Numbered from the stretch's first letter, positions 1-11,562 are shown. The stretch: DNA of 64,000 bases from Bacillota bacterium (GCA_012727425.1 JAAYHQ010000079.1:25752-89751), one strand, 5' to 3'. Notes: generated by a model not told the origin, from the sequence alone. A program made the numbers and translations.

Positions 1-431
1 ACAATCCGGAGACGTGGGATCCCCAGGGGGGACAGCGCCTGACCGTCGATGAAGTATGGCGCCGGTTACGTTACAACCCGTTGCTTTCGGGCATTACCTT
101 AAGCGGTGGGGAACCGTTGGCCCAACCGGAAGGGGCGCTGGCCCTGGCCCGGCGCGCGCGGGCGGCCCGGGGGAATGTGGTGATCTATACGGGTTATAAT
201 TGGGAAGAGATCGCCCGGATGCACACGCCCGTCATTACCGAACTGCTGAAAGTGACGGATCTTTTGGTGGACGGCCCTTTTTTGCTGGCGGAGAAGGATG
301 AATCCTTGCCGTTCCGGGGTTCACGCAACCAACGGATTATTGATGTCCAAGCTTCATTAGGGAAACCGCGCCCGGTGTTATGGGTGCCGAACGGAGGTCT
401 AAAGCATGGCCTGGGAAATACAGGAGAGTAA
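1..431 (+). CDS. nrdG: Anaerobic ribonucleotide reductase activating protein (NrdG-like radical SAM), 5'-truncated by window edge
   Basis: Open frame from position 3 reads NPETWDPQGGQRLTVDEVWRRLRYNPLLSGITLSGGEPL, typical of NrdG-type radical SAM activases. Confidence 0.8.
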   Translation, partial: NPETWDPQGGQRLTVDEVWRRLRYNPLLSGITLSGGEPLAQPEGALALARRARAARGNVVIYTGYNWEEIARMHTPVITELLKVTDLLVDGPFLLAEKDESLPFRGSRNQRIIDVQASLGKPRPVLWVPNGGLKHGLGNTGE

Positions 432-1152
432 CGGGGTCCGGTATTGCCGTTCCCAATTATTGGCGGCTTTTCCTTGGCTCAAACAGGGTTTTTCCACCCG
501 TTGTCCGGTACCGGAGACGCGGGCGGAAGCCGAAGCCGAGCAGGAATACCGCCGTCGCTTTTTAGCGCTTTTCCAACTTACTCCGGACCAAACGCAGTTG
601 GTGAAGCAAGTCCATGGGGATACGGTTCTGATTGTGGCGGAGCCGCGGCCGGGGCAGGAGCTGCCGGAGGCGGATGCCATGATCACCAACCGTCCGGGGG
701 TGGGGCTGGCGACGGTTCATGCCGATTGTGTCCCCGTGGTGCTGGTAGACCCGGTTCACCGGGTGATCGCCGCGGTTCATGCCGGATGGAAAGGGACGCT
801 GGCCGGGCTTGTCCGGAAAACGGTGGCCCGGATGGGGGCCGAGTACGGAAGTGTACCGGAGGAATGCTACGCCGCCATCGGTCCGGCGATCGGTTCCTGT
901 TGTTACCGGGTGCCGCCGGAGCGGATCGCTTTATTTACCGAAAAGTGGCCCGAATTTGCGTTTGCCGTTTCCCGGCAGGAAGCCACGTTGGACCTGCCGC
1001 TGATCAACCAAAAGTTCTTGGAAAATTGTGGTCTCCGGCCGGAACATATTGATAACGCCCGGCTCTGCACCGCCTGTCACCATAGGGATTTTTACTCCTT
1101 CCGGCGGGAGCAGGCCACGGGCCGGATGCTTTCACTGGTGGTGATGAAATAA
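406..1152 (+). CDS. pgeF: Peptidoglycan editing factor PgeF / YfiH (laccase-domain, polyphenol oxidase family)
   Basis: Motifs HADCVPVVLVDP, AAVHAGWKGTLAGLV, AAIGPAIGSCCYRV; overlaps the end of nrdG. Confidence 0.9.
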   Translation: MAWEIQESNGVRYCRSQLLAAFPWLKQGFSTRCPVPETRAEAEAEQEYRRRFLALFQLTPDQTQLVKQVHGDTVLIVAEPRPGQELPEADAMITNRPGVGLATVHADCVPVVLVDPVHRVIAAVHAGWKGTLAGLVRKTVARMGAEYGSVPEECYAAIGPAIGSCCYRVPPERIALFTEKWPEFAFAVSRQEATLDLPLINQKFLENCGLRPEHIDNARLCTACHHRDFYSFRREQATGRMLSLVVMK

Positions 1153-1242
1153 AAGCAAAGAATGGGGGGAAAGCAGGAAAAAAGTAGAACATTAACGAAC
1201 TAATTAATTTTAAAGGGAATTCCAACGACCGGGAGGTCGAAG

Positions 1243-2391
1243 GTGGGATCGTTTTTGAAACGTTATACTTTGCGACCGGATTCGTTCTTAGCAAGTCTAC
1301 TCAGATTTTTGTCCTATTGCCGCCTTCCGCTCCTGATCACCCTTGTACTCCTGCTTTTGCTCCTTTTTTCCCAGTTGGTTTATACCGGGGTCGGTTACCT
1401 TTTTCCCCGTGTCCGCGTGGTGGACTGGGGGACGATCGAAGATGGACAATGGGTGGATGTCTTGGTCCTGCGTTCGGAATCGGTGCTGACGGCTCCGTTC
1501 AGTGGTGAAGTCTGTCTCCTGGTGGAAGAAGGAACCCGGGTCCGCACCGGGGAGGCGATTGCCGAATTGGTGAGCACCGAAGCCCAGTCGAGGCTCGGGG
1601 CCGACGAACGTATGGCGTTACGGACGATTGTTCACCGTCTTTACCACCTCGAGCAAGAAGTGGCACAGATCGACAAAGACCTTGCTTTTCTGGCTAAGCA
1701 CAACCGTGGTTTGGCCGGTGAAAAAGAGGAGGAGCGTTACCTTTCGCAACGAAAAGCCCAGTTGTTAACGGTCCGTAATCAACTGCGCAAGAACGCCGCG
1801 GCGGTTTGTGTTGATTGGCAGGACTGTTACCACCTGGTCGTCGCGGACCAGCCGGGCATCTTCAGTACCAAGCTGGACGGGGGGGAAGGGTTTGACCTCC
1901 TGGAGCATGCGCAACCAAAGGCCTCGCTGGCGCGGCGGTTGACCAGTAACCGTAGTTTCAACACCAAGGTTAGAGCGGGCGAGCCCTGGGCGAAATTGAT
2001 TACGGAGTATACCCAAACGCTGGTTTGCCAGTTGCCGGAGGACGTAAACCTGGAACCTCCGGCAGAAGCAGTGTTACTGGTGAACGGGAAGCGTTTCAAG
2101 CTTTCTTTTTTGGCGACTGACCACACCAATCGCTGTTGGTATTTTACGGAGCATACTTTAGCGCCGGAGTTCCTGGAAAAGCGAAGTTTTTCGGCTTACT
2201 TGATCTACAGTTCGGTAACGGGTTTACGGGTGCCGACGCCGGCCTTGGCTTACGAGGAAGAGGCCGGTTGGACCGTCACGACGTCGGTCAAGGGGGAGAA
2301 ACGGGCCACCAGGGTGGAAGTGGTGGCAATGAATGAGCAATGGGCAATTGTGGAAGGGCTTTCCTTGGGGACGACGGTCTATTACCGGTAA
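1243..2391 (+). CDS. HlyD-family efflux adaptor-like membrane protein
   Basis: N-terminal TM segment, biotinyl-lipoyl-like GEVCLLVEEGTRVRTGEAIAEL motif; located in the ylm/div neighbourhood. Confidence 0.7.
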   Translation: MGSFLKRYTLRPDSFLASLLRFLSYCRLPLLITLVLLLLLLFSQLVYTGVGYLFPRVRVVDWGTIEDGQWVDVLVLRSESVLTAPFSGEVCLLVEEGTRVRTGEAIAELVSTEAQSRLGADERMALRTIVHRLYHLEQEVAQIDKDLAFLAKHNRGLAGEKEEERYLSQRKAQLLTVRNQLRKNAAAVCVDWQDCYHLVVADQPGIFSTKLDGGEGFDLLEHAQPKASLARRLTSNRSFNTKVRAGEPWAKLITEYTQTLVCQLPEDVNLEPPAEAVLLVNGKRFKLSFLATDHTNRCWYFTEHTLAPEFLEKRSFSAYLIYSSVTGLRVPTPALAYEEEAGWTVTTSVKGEKRATRVEVVAMNEQWAIVEGLSLGTTVYYR

Positions 2392-2407
2392 GAGAAAAAG
2401 CTGTCGT

Positions 2408-3127
2408 ATGCTGGGGGTGAATAATGTGGCTTTAGCCGAAAACATTGCAGCCGTCCGTGCACGGATTAACGAAGCACTAGCCGTCGCCGGCCGTCACCCG
2501 GCGGATCTGACTTTGGTTGCGGTCACGAAGTATGTTGATGCTTTGACCATTAAAGAGTTGCTGGCCCATGGGGTAGAGCATATCGGAGAAAACCGTCTCC
2601 AGGAAGCGGTGCGGAAACAGGCGGTTTTGGGCGACTTTAAAAATAGATTTAAATGGCATTTTATCGGGAGCTTGCAAACGAACAAGGCGCGTCAGGTGGC
2701 GGCCAAGTTCGACCTGATCCATTCCTTGGACCGGATGAACCTGGCGGAAGCGCTGCAGAAAGCGAGCCAAAAGTTGAACAAGGAGATTCCCGTCTTGATC
2801 CAGGTTAATGTCTCCGGGGAGCAGACCAAGCACGGAGTTGACCCGGCGGAAGTGGGGGCCTTTTATGCCGAGGTGCGGAAACTGCCCGGATTGTGTCCGG
2901 TCGGCCTCATGACCATGGCGCCTTATACCGAAGATCCGGAGACCAGCCGACCGGTCTTTCGGGAATTGCGCCTCCTTTTCGAACGGATTAAGCGGGATTA
3001 TAATCCCGGACCCCAGTGGCGTGAATTGTCCATGGGGATGAGCAACGACTATGTGGTTGCCATTGAAGAAGGGGCAACGATCGTACGGATTGGCAGTGCC
3101 ATCTTTGGCGCCGAAACGGAGGGATAA
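2408..3127 (+). CDS. yggS: YggS-family pyridoxal phosphate-binding protein (PLPBP)
   Basis: LTLVAVTKYVDALTIKELLAHGVEHIGENRLQEA, HFIGSLQTNK, SMGMSNDYVVAIEEGATIVRIGSAIFG. Confidence 0.95.
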   Translation: MLGVNNVALAENIAAVRARINEALAVAGRHPADLTLVAVTKYVDALTIKELLAHGVEHIGENRLQEAVRKQAVLGDFKNRFKWHFIGSLQTNKARQVAAKFDLIHSLDRMNLAEALQKASQKLNKEIPVLIQVNVSGEQTKHGVDPAEVGAFYAEVRKLPGLCPVGLMTMAPYTEDPETSRPVFRELRLLFERIKRDYNPGPQWRELSMGMSNDYVVAIEEGATIVRIGSAIFGAETEG

Positions 3128-3129
3128 CT

Positions 3130-3615
3130 ATGAAAGCACCGGGTAATGAAGAATGGACCGAGGCGGAAGGGAAGAAAAGTTTCTTGGAACGCTTGATGAA
3201 CCTTTTGGGTTTTGAGACCCAGATCGAATTGGAAGAGGTTTATGATGACCCTGCTCCGGGGGTAAAGGACACCAATGCGGGCAAAGGCCGGGGGAAGGTG
3301 GTCAGCCTCTCCAGTCCGAATAAAACCACGCGGCTTGTTGTCTACGAACCGCGCAGCTTTGATGATGTCCAGTCTATTGTGAACCAGTTAAAAAACAAAC
3401 GGCCGGTCATCCTGAACCTGGAAGAGACTGACAAAGCGATTGCCCGCCGGATTACCGATTTTGTCGGTGGTGCGGTCTATGCCTTGGATGGCGGCGTACA
3501 GAAAGTCAGCTCGTCAATAATGCTCTTTACCCCGATGAATGTGGAGGTTTCTTTCCCCTTGCGTTCCGATACGGAACGAAATCCCTATTTCAACTCGGAT
3601 TTTTTAGAACGTTAG
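3130..3615 (+). CDS. sepF: Cell division protein SepF
   Basis: VVYEPRSFDDVQSIVNQLKNKRPVILNLEETDKAIARRITDFVGGAVYALDGGVQKVSSSIMLFTP. Confidence 0.95.
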   Translation: MKAPGNEEWTEAEGKKSFLERLMNLLGFETQIELEEVYDDPAPGVKDTNAGKGRGKVVSLSSPNKTTRLVVYEPRSFDDVQSIVNQLKNKRPVILNLEETDKAIARRITDFVGGAVYALDGGVQKVSSSIMLFTPMNVEVSFPLRSDTERNPYFNSDFLER

Positions 3616-3625
3616 GAGGAGAGCC

Positions 3626-4435
3626 TTGGGTGCGTTAGGTTTAATTGGCGGTGGCCTGATGGGCACGGCCTTAATCAAGGGCTTATTGAAGCAGGGTTAT
3701 CCGGCGGACACCATCTACGTGGCTGAACCCGACCCGTCCCGCCGCCAGCTCCTGGCCGAACTGGGGGTGGAACTCTTTGCCGACAGTCAAGGGATGCTGG
3801 GCGCCTTAACCCGGAGGAAGGCGGACGGGGTGATCTTGGCGGTCAAACCGCAGAACGTCCCGGAGGCCGTGGCGGGTTTAAACTTGGCGGGCCTTCCGCT
3901 TCTTTCCATTGTTGCCGGTTATAAGGTGGCGGCCTTGGAGGCGTTACTGCCCGCCGGTACCAAGGTGTTAAGGGCCATGCCCAACACGCCGGCACTGATC
4001 GGGGCGGGGATTACGGCCTTGGCCCTGGGGGCGGAAAGCGGCACCGCCGAACAAGCCTGGGCAGAAAAGATCCTCCGCAGTCTGGGCCGGGTGGTCTTGG
4101 TTCCGGAAAGCCTGATGGATGCGGTGACCGGGCTGTCGGGGAGCGGGCCCGCGTATGTTTATCTACTGATCGAAGCTTTAATTGACGGCGGAGTCCTGGC
4201 CGGGCTGCCACGGACCTTGGCCCGGGAGCTGGCGGTTGCCACGGTTCTGGGGAGTGCGCGGATGGTCGCCGAGACCGGGGAACACCCTGCGGTCCTGCGG
4301 GATATGGTGACTTCCCCGGGGGGGACGACCATTACCGGCCTCTATGCTTTGGAAGAGGCGGGCTTTTCCGGGCAGGTGATGAAGGCTGTGTTGGCGGCAG
4401 CGGAGCGCTCCAGGGTTTTGGGCGAAAAGAAATAG
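3626..4435 (+). CDS. proC: Pyrroline-5-carboxylate reductase
   Basis: GLIGGGLMGTALIKGL, LRAMPNTPALIGAG, GLSGSGPAYVYLLIEALIDGGV; TTG start after AGGAGAG. Confidence 0.95.
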   Translation: MGALGLIGGGLMGTALIKGLLKQGYPADTIYVAEPDPSRRQLLAELGVELFADSQGMLGALTRRKADGVILAVKPQNVPEAVAGLNLAGLPLLSIVAGYKVAALEALLPAGTKVLRAMPNTPALIGAGITALALGAESGTAEQAWAEKILRSLGRVVLVPESLMDAVTGLSGSGPAYVYLLIEALIDGGVLAGLPRTLARELAVATVLGSARMVAETGEHPAVLRDMVTSPGGTTITGLYALEEAGFSGQVMKAVLAAAERSRVLGEKK

Positions 4436-4555
4436 GTTGGCCCTCACGCTGGCCAGTTGGGGCATTTGAGCAGCGCGTTGTCTTGGTCAAGTTTTTCGCA
4501 AAACCAGCGACGAACAGCGAGCAAATAGCGACGAGCAACAAGAAGAGGAGTAAGC

Positions 4556-5365
4556 ATGGACAGAGAACGATTTTTGGCCTCCCTGGAAGGGGAAGACCGG
4601 GAACTGGTGGCCCGGGTCCTGGACCAGGTGGAATTGGCCTTAAAACGGACCACCCCGGTGGCAACGGATTTTCTTGACCCCCGGGAACGGAGCCTGTGTG
4701 GCGAAGTAACCCATTTTCTCCCGGAGGTCAAAACCCTCTATTTCGGTGGTTACCGGGGGGCGGAGCGGCAACGTATGGTGATCATGCCCGCTTTTTACCT
4801 TGCGGAAGCCGTGGAACCCCCTTTGGCCTATTTAGCCATTAAACCGCCGGGGAAAAGCGGGAAGGCCGCGGCGGCCGCGACGGAACCTTTTCTTAATCAC
4901 CGGATGGTGTTAGGCAGCCTGATTGGTTTAGGGCTGAAACGGGGCAAAATCGGCGATCTTCTTTTGAGTACCGACGAAGCCCAGGTGGTGGTTGCCGCGG
5001 AGGTTGCCGAATATATCCTGACCAACCTGAATAAAGTTGGTTCCGTGCCGGTAGCGGTGGCGGCCATTGACCCGGAACAGTTGAACACCCCGGTGGAAAG
5101 GGTCAAAGAGATCAAAAGCACCGTCGCTTCACCGCGGCTGGATGCCGTGGCCGGGCTGGGGTTTGGTGTTTCCCGGAGCCGGATGGCCCGGGAGATCAAA
5201 ATGGGGAAGGTTAAGGTGAACTGGCAGGTGGCCATGGACCCCGACCACAAGGTGGACGCGGGTGATGTCCTTTCAATCCGGGGCCGGGGCCGGGTGGTGG
5301 TGGATGAAATTGGGGGAGAAACGCGTAAAGGGCGTTTGTTTGTAAAACTAAAGCGCTTGTTATAA
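4556..5365 (+). CDS. ylmH: YlmH-family S4 domain RNA-binding protein
   Basis: C-terminal S4 domain RMAREIKMGKVKVNWQ...GDVLSIRGRGRVVV; synteny sepF-proC-ylmH-divIVA. Confidence 0.9.
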   Translation: MDRERFLASLEGEDRELVARVLDQVELALKRTTPVATDFLDPRERSLCGEVTHFLPEVKTLYFGGYRGAERQRMVIMPAFYLAEAVEPPLAYLAIKPPGKSGKAAAAATEPFLNHRMVLGSLIGLGLKRGKIGDLLLSTDEAQVVVAAEVAEYILTNLNKVGSVPVAVAAIDPEQLNTPVERVKEIKSTVASPRLDAVAGLGFGVSRSRMAREIKMGKVKVNWQVAMDPDHKVDAGDVLSIRGRGRVVVDEIGGETRKGRLFVKLKRLL

Positions 5366-5410
5366 AGCAACAGCAGAATCATTTTACCTAGCATAAGGAG
5401 GTTTGGTCCG

Positions 5411-6145
5411 ATGTTTACACCGGTTGATTTGGAGACCATGGTTTTTCGCCGGGGATTCCGCGGCTACAAGACCAAAGATGTTCAAGACTTCATGCGGAAG
5501 CTGATTGTGGATTATGAAAAATTGTATAAGGAAAACATTGACCTCCGGGAAGAGTTGGAAAGGCACAAAGATTTACTGAAGAACTACCAAGCAATGGAAG
5601 AGACCTTAAAAAACACCCTTTATCTCGCCCAAGGGACCGCCGATGAGATTAAATCCGCCGGGGAAAAACAAGCCGAGATTATCCTCCGGGAGGCACAGAA
5701 CCGTGCCGAGCAGATGCGGTTGAAAGTCCGCGAGGAGATCCAGGCCGAACTCCAACAATTGGCCAATCTTAAGCAACAAGTGGATATGTTCCGGATCCAT
5801 TTCGTTGGTTTTTTACAATCCTTGATTGAAATGGCCGAGAAACGCTTGGATATTGAGGATATTTGGGAGCAAATGGCCAATCTTTCCCGTTATGGGGTGA
5901 CCACAAAGCCGGAAGAGAAGAAAGCGGAACCGGCGAGAGCGGAAAGCCCGGAGAAACCGGAGTCCTTCACTAAATTGGAGCCGGATAATTTAGGGAAGAA
6001 TTTGGGCCAAATAGAGCAGCGGGAGAAGATCGAGAAGTTTGAGCCGATCACAGCCGTAAAGAAACCGGCGGCGGGGCTTGAGGATGATCTGTTGGCGGCT
6101 GCGAAGGCGAAGGCGGCTAGCCTGTTTGAAACCACCGAGTTATAA
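5411..6145 (+). CDS. divIVA: DivIVA domain protein
   Basis: MFTPVDLETMVFRRGFRGYKTKDVQDFM plus a coiled coil. Confidence 0.93.
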   Translation: MFTPVDLETMVFRRGFRGYKTKDVQDFMRKLIVDYEKLYKENIDLREELERHKDLLKNYQAMEETLKNTLYLAQGTADEIKSAGEKQAEIILREAQNRAEQMRLKVREEIQAELQQLANLKQQVDMFRIHFVGFLQSLIEMAEKRLDIEDIWEQMANLSRYGVTTKPEEKKAEPARAESPEKPESFTKLEPDNLGKNLGQIEQREKIEKFEPITAVKKPAAGLEDDLLAAAKAKAASLFETTEL

Positions 6146-6641
6146 GGACTGCGGTGCTAAAGGCGGCCAGATCGCCGAGGAGCCCCATGCTGACCAAATG
6201 TCTCGGACGGCTGATACCGACGGCCCCGAGGTAAACCGTTAAGACATAGAAAGTGGTCTCCGATCCCCCGGCGATAATTGAAGCCATCATACCGAGCAGG
6301 GAATCGGGGCCATGTTTCTGTGTTAAGTCGGCCATGAAGCCAATCGTGCCCGAACCGGAAAGCGGTTTGACCAGGCCTAACGGGAGGATTTCTTCGGGAA
6401 TTCCAAAGAGGCGGGCCAGTGGTGTCGTGAGGCGGCAGAACAGAGTGAGGGCGCCCGATGTTTTAAAGACCGCCAACGCCCCGAAGATGGCCAGGAAATA
6501 GGGTAAGAGTTGGAATCCGGTTTTTAAACCGGTGCCGGCCCCTTGGATAAAGGTTTCATACACTTTAACCCCTTTATACTCGCCGTAGGCAAGCACAACC
6601 AGGATAAAGAGGGGAATAGCCCAAACCGAGAGTATTTTCAT
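6117..6641 (-). CDS. spmB: Spore maturation protein B
   Basis: PLGLVKPLSGSGTIGFMADLTQKHGPDSLLGMMASIIAGGSETTFYVLTVYLGAVGI. Confidence 0.95.
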   Translation of the reverse strand: MKILSVWAIPLFILVVLAYGEYKGVKVYETFIQGAGTGLKTGFQLLPYFLAIFGALAVFKTSGALTLFCRLTTPLARLFGIPEEILPLGLVKPLSGSGTIGFMADLTQKHGPDSLLGMMASIIAGGSETTFYVLTVYLGAVGISRPRHLVSMGLLGDLAAFSTAVLITRWFQTG

Positions 6642-7243
6642 TTTTTACTCTCCTTTCGGGTTTTTTTTATGATAAAATGCGTTAAAAGGGCGACGGTGGT
6701 TCCGATTAGCGAAACGATAAGGATGGGGAGGATCACCACTGTCGGTTGGACCGAACCGGCACGGGAACGAACGGCGATGATGGTGGACGGAACGAAGGAG
6801 ATCCCGCCCAAGATTAAAGCCAGGTATACGGCCATCTCGTCGGAAACTTCACCGGGGGAAGGATTGACCTTTTCCAGTTCCTGCATAGCTTTAATACCCA
6901 GCGGAGTGGCGGCGTGGCTCAAGCCAAGCAGATTGGCGGCCAAACTGAGGGTGATGGCGCCGATAGCGGGGCTGTTGGCCGGAAGACGGGGGAAAAGGCG
7001 GCGGAGAAGCGGGTAAAGGGCCCGGGCCAGTTTTTGGGTCAGGCCGGCGGCTTCAGCGATTTTTAACAGGCCGGACCAGAAGGCGAGAAAGCCGATCAGG
7101 CCCAGGGTGAAATTGACGCTCTCCTCCATGGCGGCGAGGAGGGCCATGGTTGTCTCTTCGACGCGTCCGGTCGCCCCGGCTGCTAAAAAGCCGAGAAAAA
7201 AAAGGGCAAACCAGATTTTATTAATGGCAAACACCTCCCCCAT
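6638..7243 (-). CDS. spmA: Spore maturation protein A (start uncertain; possible ATT start at 7225)
   Basis: INKIWFALFFLGFLAAG, GLIGFLAFWSGLLKIAEAAGL, ANLLGLSHAATPLGIKAMQEL; ATGA overlap with spmB. Confidence 0.9.
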   Translation of the reverse strand: MGEVFAINKIWFALFFLGFLAAGATGRVEETTMALLAAMEESVNFTLGLIGFLAFWSGLLKIAEAAGLTQKLARALYPLLRRLFPRLPANSPAIGAITLSLAANLLGLSHAATPLGIKAMQELEKVNPSPGEVSDEMAVYLALILGGISFVPSTIIAVRSRAGSVQPTVVILPILIVSLIGTTVALLTHFIIKKTRKESKK

Positions 7244-7322
7244 GGATCTATATATACGGCGGCGGGGCGGCTTTATGCCCAATCCGCGGCCAACGGATGG
7301 CAGACGATGGGAGCGAAGTAGC

Positions 7323-8276
7323 GTGGGGACCTATTCACAACAGACGAAGGAAGAGCTGGCCCGGAAATACCCGGCGCAAAAATGTTGCGTTAAAGCGGAA
7401 CTGGCGGCGATTGTCCGCGCTTGCGGCAGTCTGCATTTACGGGCCAACCACTCATATATGGTAACGATCAGCAGCGAGAGCGCGGCTTTGATCCGGAAAA
7501 CCCGTCTACTCCTGAAGAAATATTTCCAGCTTTCCGGAAGGATTATTGTCGAAGATAGCGGACGGTTTAACCGGCGCCGCTACCGTTTACAACTGATTGG
7601 GGCCCGGAACGTGAAGCGGGTCTTGGCTGAGCTGGAGATCTTGGCGGACGGGATAAACAGTGGCATTCCGTCCACGTTGGTCCGGACCGATTGTTGCCGG
7701 GCGGCTTTTCTCCGGGGCGCTTTTTTGGCCCGCGGTTCGATCACCGATCCGCAGAAACAGAACTATCATTTGGAAATCACCACGGAAAATGAGGAGTTTG
7801 CTTTAGGTTTACATTACTTGATGAACCTGTGCGGATTCCGGGCGGGCACGCACCAGCGGAAGGAATATACGGTCTACCTGAAGGGTGCCGAAACGATCGG
7901 CCGGTTTATCAGTTTCATTGGTGCCCATGGTGCCTTTTTGGCCATGGAAGAGGTGCGTGTGTTCAAAGAGATGCGGAATGAAGTCAACCGCCTGGTCAAT
8001 TGTGAGACGGCCAATTTGGAGAAATCGGTGCGGGCGGGTTTGGAGCAAGTGGAGGTGATTAAGGCTTTAAAAGCTTGGAATGTGCTGGCCAAACTGCCAG
8101 CCAGTCTTCAGGAGATTGCCCGGCTCCGCCTGGAACATCCCGAAGCCAGCCTGCGGGAGCTGGGCGAGTTGGCCAATCCGCCCTTGAGCAAGTCGGCGGT
8201 GAACCACCGGATGCGGAAATTGTTAAAAATTGCCGAAACTTTTGTCGGCCGGGAGGAAATGAATTCTCCAGGATGA
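7323..8276 (+). CDS. whiA: DNA-binding protein WhiA
   Basis: GTG start: YSQQTKEELARKYPAQKCCVKAELAAIVRACGSLHL; C-terminal HTH HPEASLRELGELANPPLSKSAVNHRMRKL. Upstream part of the ORF-track ORF rejected. Confidence 0.93.
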   Translation: MGTYSQQTKEELARKYPAQKCCVKAELAAIVRACGSLHLRANHSYMVTISSESAALIRKTRLLLKKYFQLSGRIIVEDSGRFNRRRYRLQLIGARNVKRVLAELEILADGINSGIPSTLVRTDCCRAAFLRGAFLARGSITDPQKQNYHLEITTENEEFALGLHYLMNLCGFRAGTHQRKEYTVYLKGAETIGRFISFIGAHGAFLAMEEVRVFKEMRNEVNRLVNCETANLEKSVRAGLEQVEVIKALKAWNVLAKLPASLQEIARLRLEHPEASLRELGELANPPLSKSAVNHRMRKLLKIAETFVGREEMNSPG

Positions 8277-8416
8277 AGCATTATTGCGGGCTGAATTTAG
8301 CCTAAGCAAACGCGTTTTTCCGGCACCACCCAATTTTCTCCAATACTTACGGTCAAGTTGTAAAAACTGTTAATGATAGTTATAGCTTGATCGGGAGATA
8401 ATTCCAGTAGTGATGA

Positions 8417-9523
<1,107 letters not shown>

Positions 9524-9569
9524 GTGTTTACACAAAAAACCCGAGAAACAAGCAAGGAGTGGTGTGCAG

Positions 9570-10757
9570 ATGAAAAAGATGACGATCAAGGATCTCGAGG
9601 TGAAAGGGAAAAGGGTCTTAGTCCGGGTCGATTTCAACGTGCCGGTTGACGACAACGGGCAAATCACCGATGACCGGCGGATTCAGGCGGCATTGCCGAC
9701 CATCAACTATCTGGCCGAGCAAGGGGCGAAAGTAATCCTGGTCTCCCATTTTGGCCGGCCGAAAGGGGTCGACGAAAAATACCGGATGGACAATATCGCC
9801 CAGCGCCTCCGGGAACTCAGTGGCCGGAAGGTGATCAAGGTCAACGACTGTATCGGCGAAGAACCGCAAAAAGCCGTGGCCGAAATGGCGGAAGGCGACA
9901 TCATGCTCCTGGAGAACGTGCGCTTTTATAAAGAAGAGACCGCCAACGATCCGGAGTTTGCCCGGAAATTGGCGGCCGTGGCCGATCTCTATGTGAACGA
10001 CGCCTTTGGGACGGCCCACCGCGCGCACGCTTCGACTGCTGGGGTGACTGCCTACTTGAAGCCGGCCGCTGCTGGGTTCCTGATCGAAAAAGAACTGGAG
10101 ATTATGGGTAAGGCCATCAGTGACCCCGAACGGCCTTTTGTGGCCATCTTGGGCGGGGCGAAAGTGGCCGATAAATTAGGAGTGATCACCAATCTCCTTA
10201 ACAAGGTGGATACCTTGATCATTGGTGGCGGGATGGCTTATACTTTCTTAAAAGCGAAGGGGCTCGAGATTGGTAAATCCTTGGTTGACGAGGAAAAGAT
10301 TGACTTTGCCCGGGAGATGATCGCCCAAGCAGAAGCGAAAGGGGTGCAATTGTTGCTTCCGGTGGATGTGGTGGTGACCGACGACTTTAAGAACCCCACC
10401 ACCCATCGGACGGTGGCGGCCGACGCGATCCCGGCGGATATGCAAGGAGTGGATATCGGGCCGGAGACGATCAAGCAGTTTGCGGCGGCGATCAAAGCGG
10501 CGAAGACGGTGGTTTGGAACGGGCCAATGGGTGTCTTTGAGAATCCCACCTTCGCCGTGGGGACCAATGCCATTGCCGAAGCCATGGCGGAAGCCGACGC
10601 GACGACGATTGTCGGTGGCGGTGACTCGGCAGCGGCCGTCGAGCAACTGGGCTATGCGGAGAAGATGACCCATGTCTCAACCGGTGGCGGAGCCTCCCTG
10701 GAGTTCCTGGAAGGGAAAGTGCTTCCGGGGGTTGCTGCCCTGACCGATAAAGAATAA
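9570..10757 (+). CDS. pgk: Phosphoglycerate kinase
   Basis: [65 protein letters not shown]. Confidence 0.98.
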   Translation: MKKMTIKDLEVKGKRVLVRVDFNVPVDDNGQITDDRRIQAALPTINYLAEQGAKVILVSHFGRPKGVDEKYRMDNIAQRLRELSGRKVIKVNDCIGEEPQKAVAEMAEGDIMLLENVRFYKEETANDPEFARKLAAVADLYVNDAFGTAHRAHASTAGVTAYLKPAAAGFLIEKELEIMGKAISDPERPFVAILGGAKVADKLGVITNLLNKVDTLIIGGGMAYTFLKAKGLEIGKSLVDEEKIDFAREMIAQAEAKGVQLLLPVDVVVTDDFKNPTTHRTVAADAIPADMQGVDIGPETIKQFAAAIKAAKTVVWNGPMGVFENPTFAVGTNAIAEAMAEADATTIVGGGDSAAAVEQLGYAEKMTHVSTGGGASLEFLEGKVLPGVAALTDKE

Positions 10758-10769
10758 GAGGTGGTAACG

Positions 10770-11516
10770 ATGAGAAAACCGATCATTGCAGGAAACTGGA
10801 AAATGTACAAGACCAACACTGAAGCAAAGGCATTGGTCAACGGCTTAAAAGAGAAAACGATGCCGGCCGCGGTGGAAGTGGTGCTTTGCCCGCCCTTTAC
10901 CGCGCTGTCGACCGTGGCGGAGCTTCTGCGGGGCACCGAAATCGGCCTTGGGGCCCAAGATTTGTTCTGGGAGGACGAGGGGGCCTATACCGGGGAAGTG
11001 TCACCGGTAATGCTCAAGGAGTTGGGCTGCTCCTATGTGATTATCGGCCATTCGGAGCGGCGGCAGTATTTTGGTGAAACCGACGAAACGGTGAACAAAA
11101 AGGTAAAAGCGGCCCTACGGCACGGCTTGAAACCCATCATCTGTGTGGGTGAAAGTTTACAGCAGCGGGAAGCCGGTGACACCAACGCGTTTGTCGCGGG
11201 GCAAGTGGAAAAAGCCCTGGACGGCTTGGCACCGGAGAGTATACCGCAGGTGGTCATTGCTTACGAGCCGATCTGGGCCATCGGCACCGGCCGTTCTTCC
11301 AGCGGGACCGATGCCAATCACGTGATTGGTTTGATTCGCCGGACGATCGCCAGCAAATTCCAGCCGTACTTGGCGGATCAGGTGCGGATCCAGTATGGCG
11401 GGAGTGTCAAGCCGGGGAACATTAAGGAATTTATGGACCAACCGGAGATCGACGGTGCTTTGGTTGGCGGCGCCAGCTTGAAAGCGGAGGACTTTTACGG
11501 GATTATCTCCTACTAA
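10770..11516 (+). CDS. tpiA: Triose-phosphate isomerase
   Basis: [51 protein letters not shown]. Confidence 0.98.
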   Translation: MRKPIIAGNWKMYKTNTEAKALVNGLKEKTMPAAVEVVLCPPFTALSTVAELLRGTEIGLGAQDLFWEDEGAYTGEVSPVMLKELGCSYVIIGHSERRQYFGETDETVNKKVKAALRHGLKPIICVGESLQQREAGDTNAFVAGQVEKALDGLAPESIPQVVIAYEPIWAIGTGRSSSGTDANHVIGLIRRTIASKFQPYLADQVRIQYGGSVKPGNIKEFMDQPEIDGALVGGASLKAEDFYGIISY

Positions 11517-11562
11517 GAATGGAGTAAGGCAAGTTAGGCAGCGTGGAACGGAGAGATGAAAG

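Noticed and set aside
7107-7322. N-terminal ~72 aa extension of the WhiA ORF
   Set aside because: It lies antisense to spmA coding sequence, and WhiA homology begins at YSQQTKEELAR right after the GTG at 7323.
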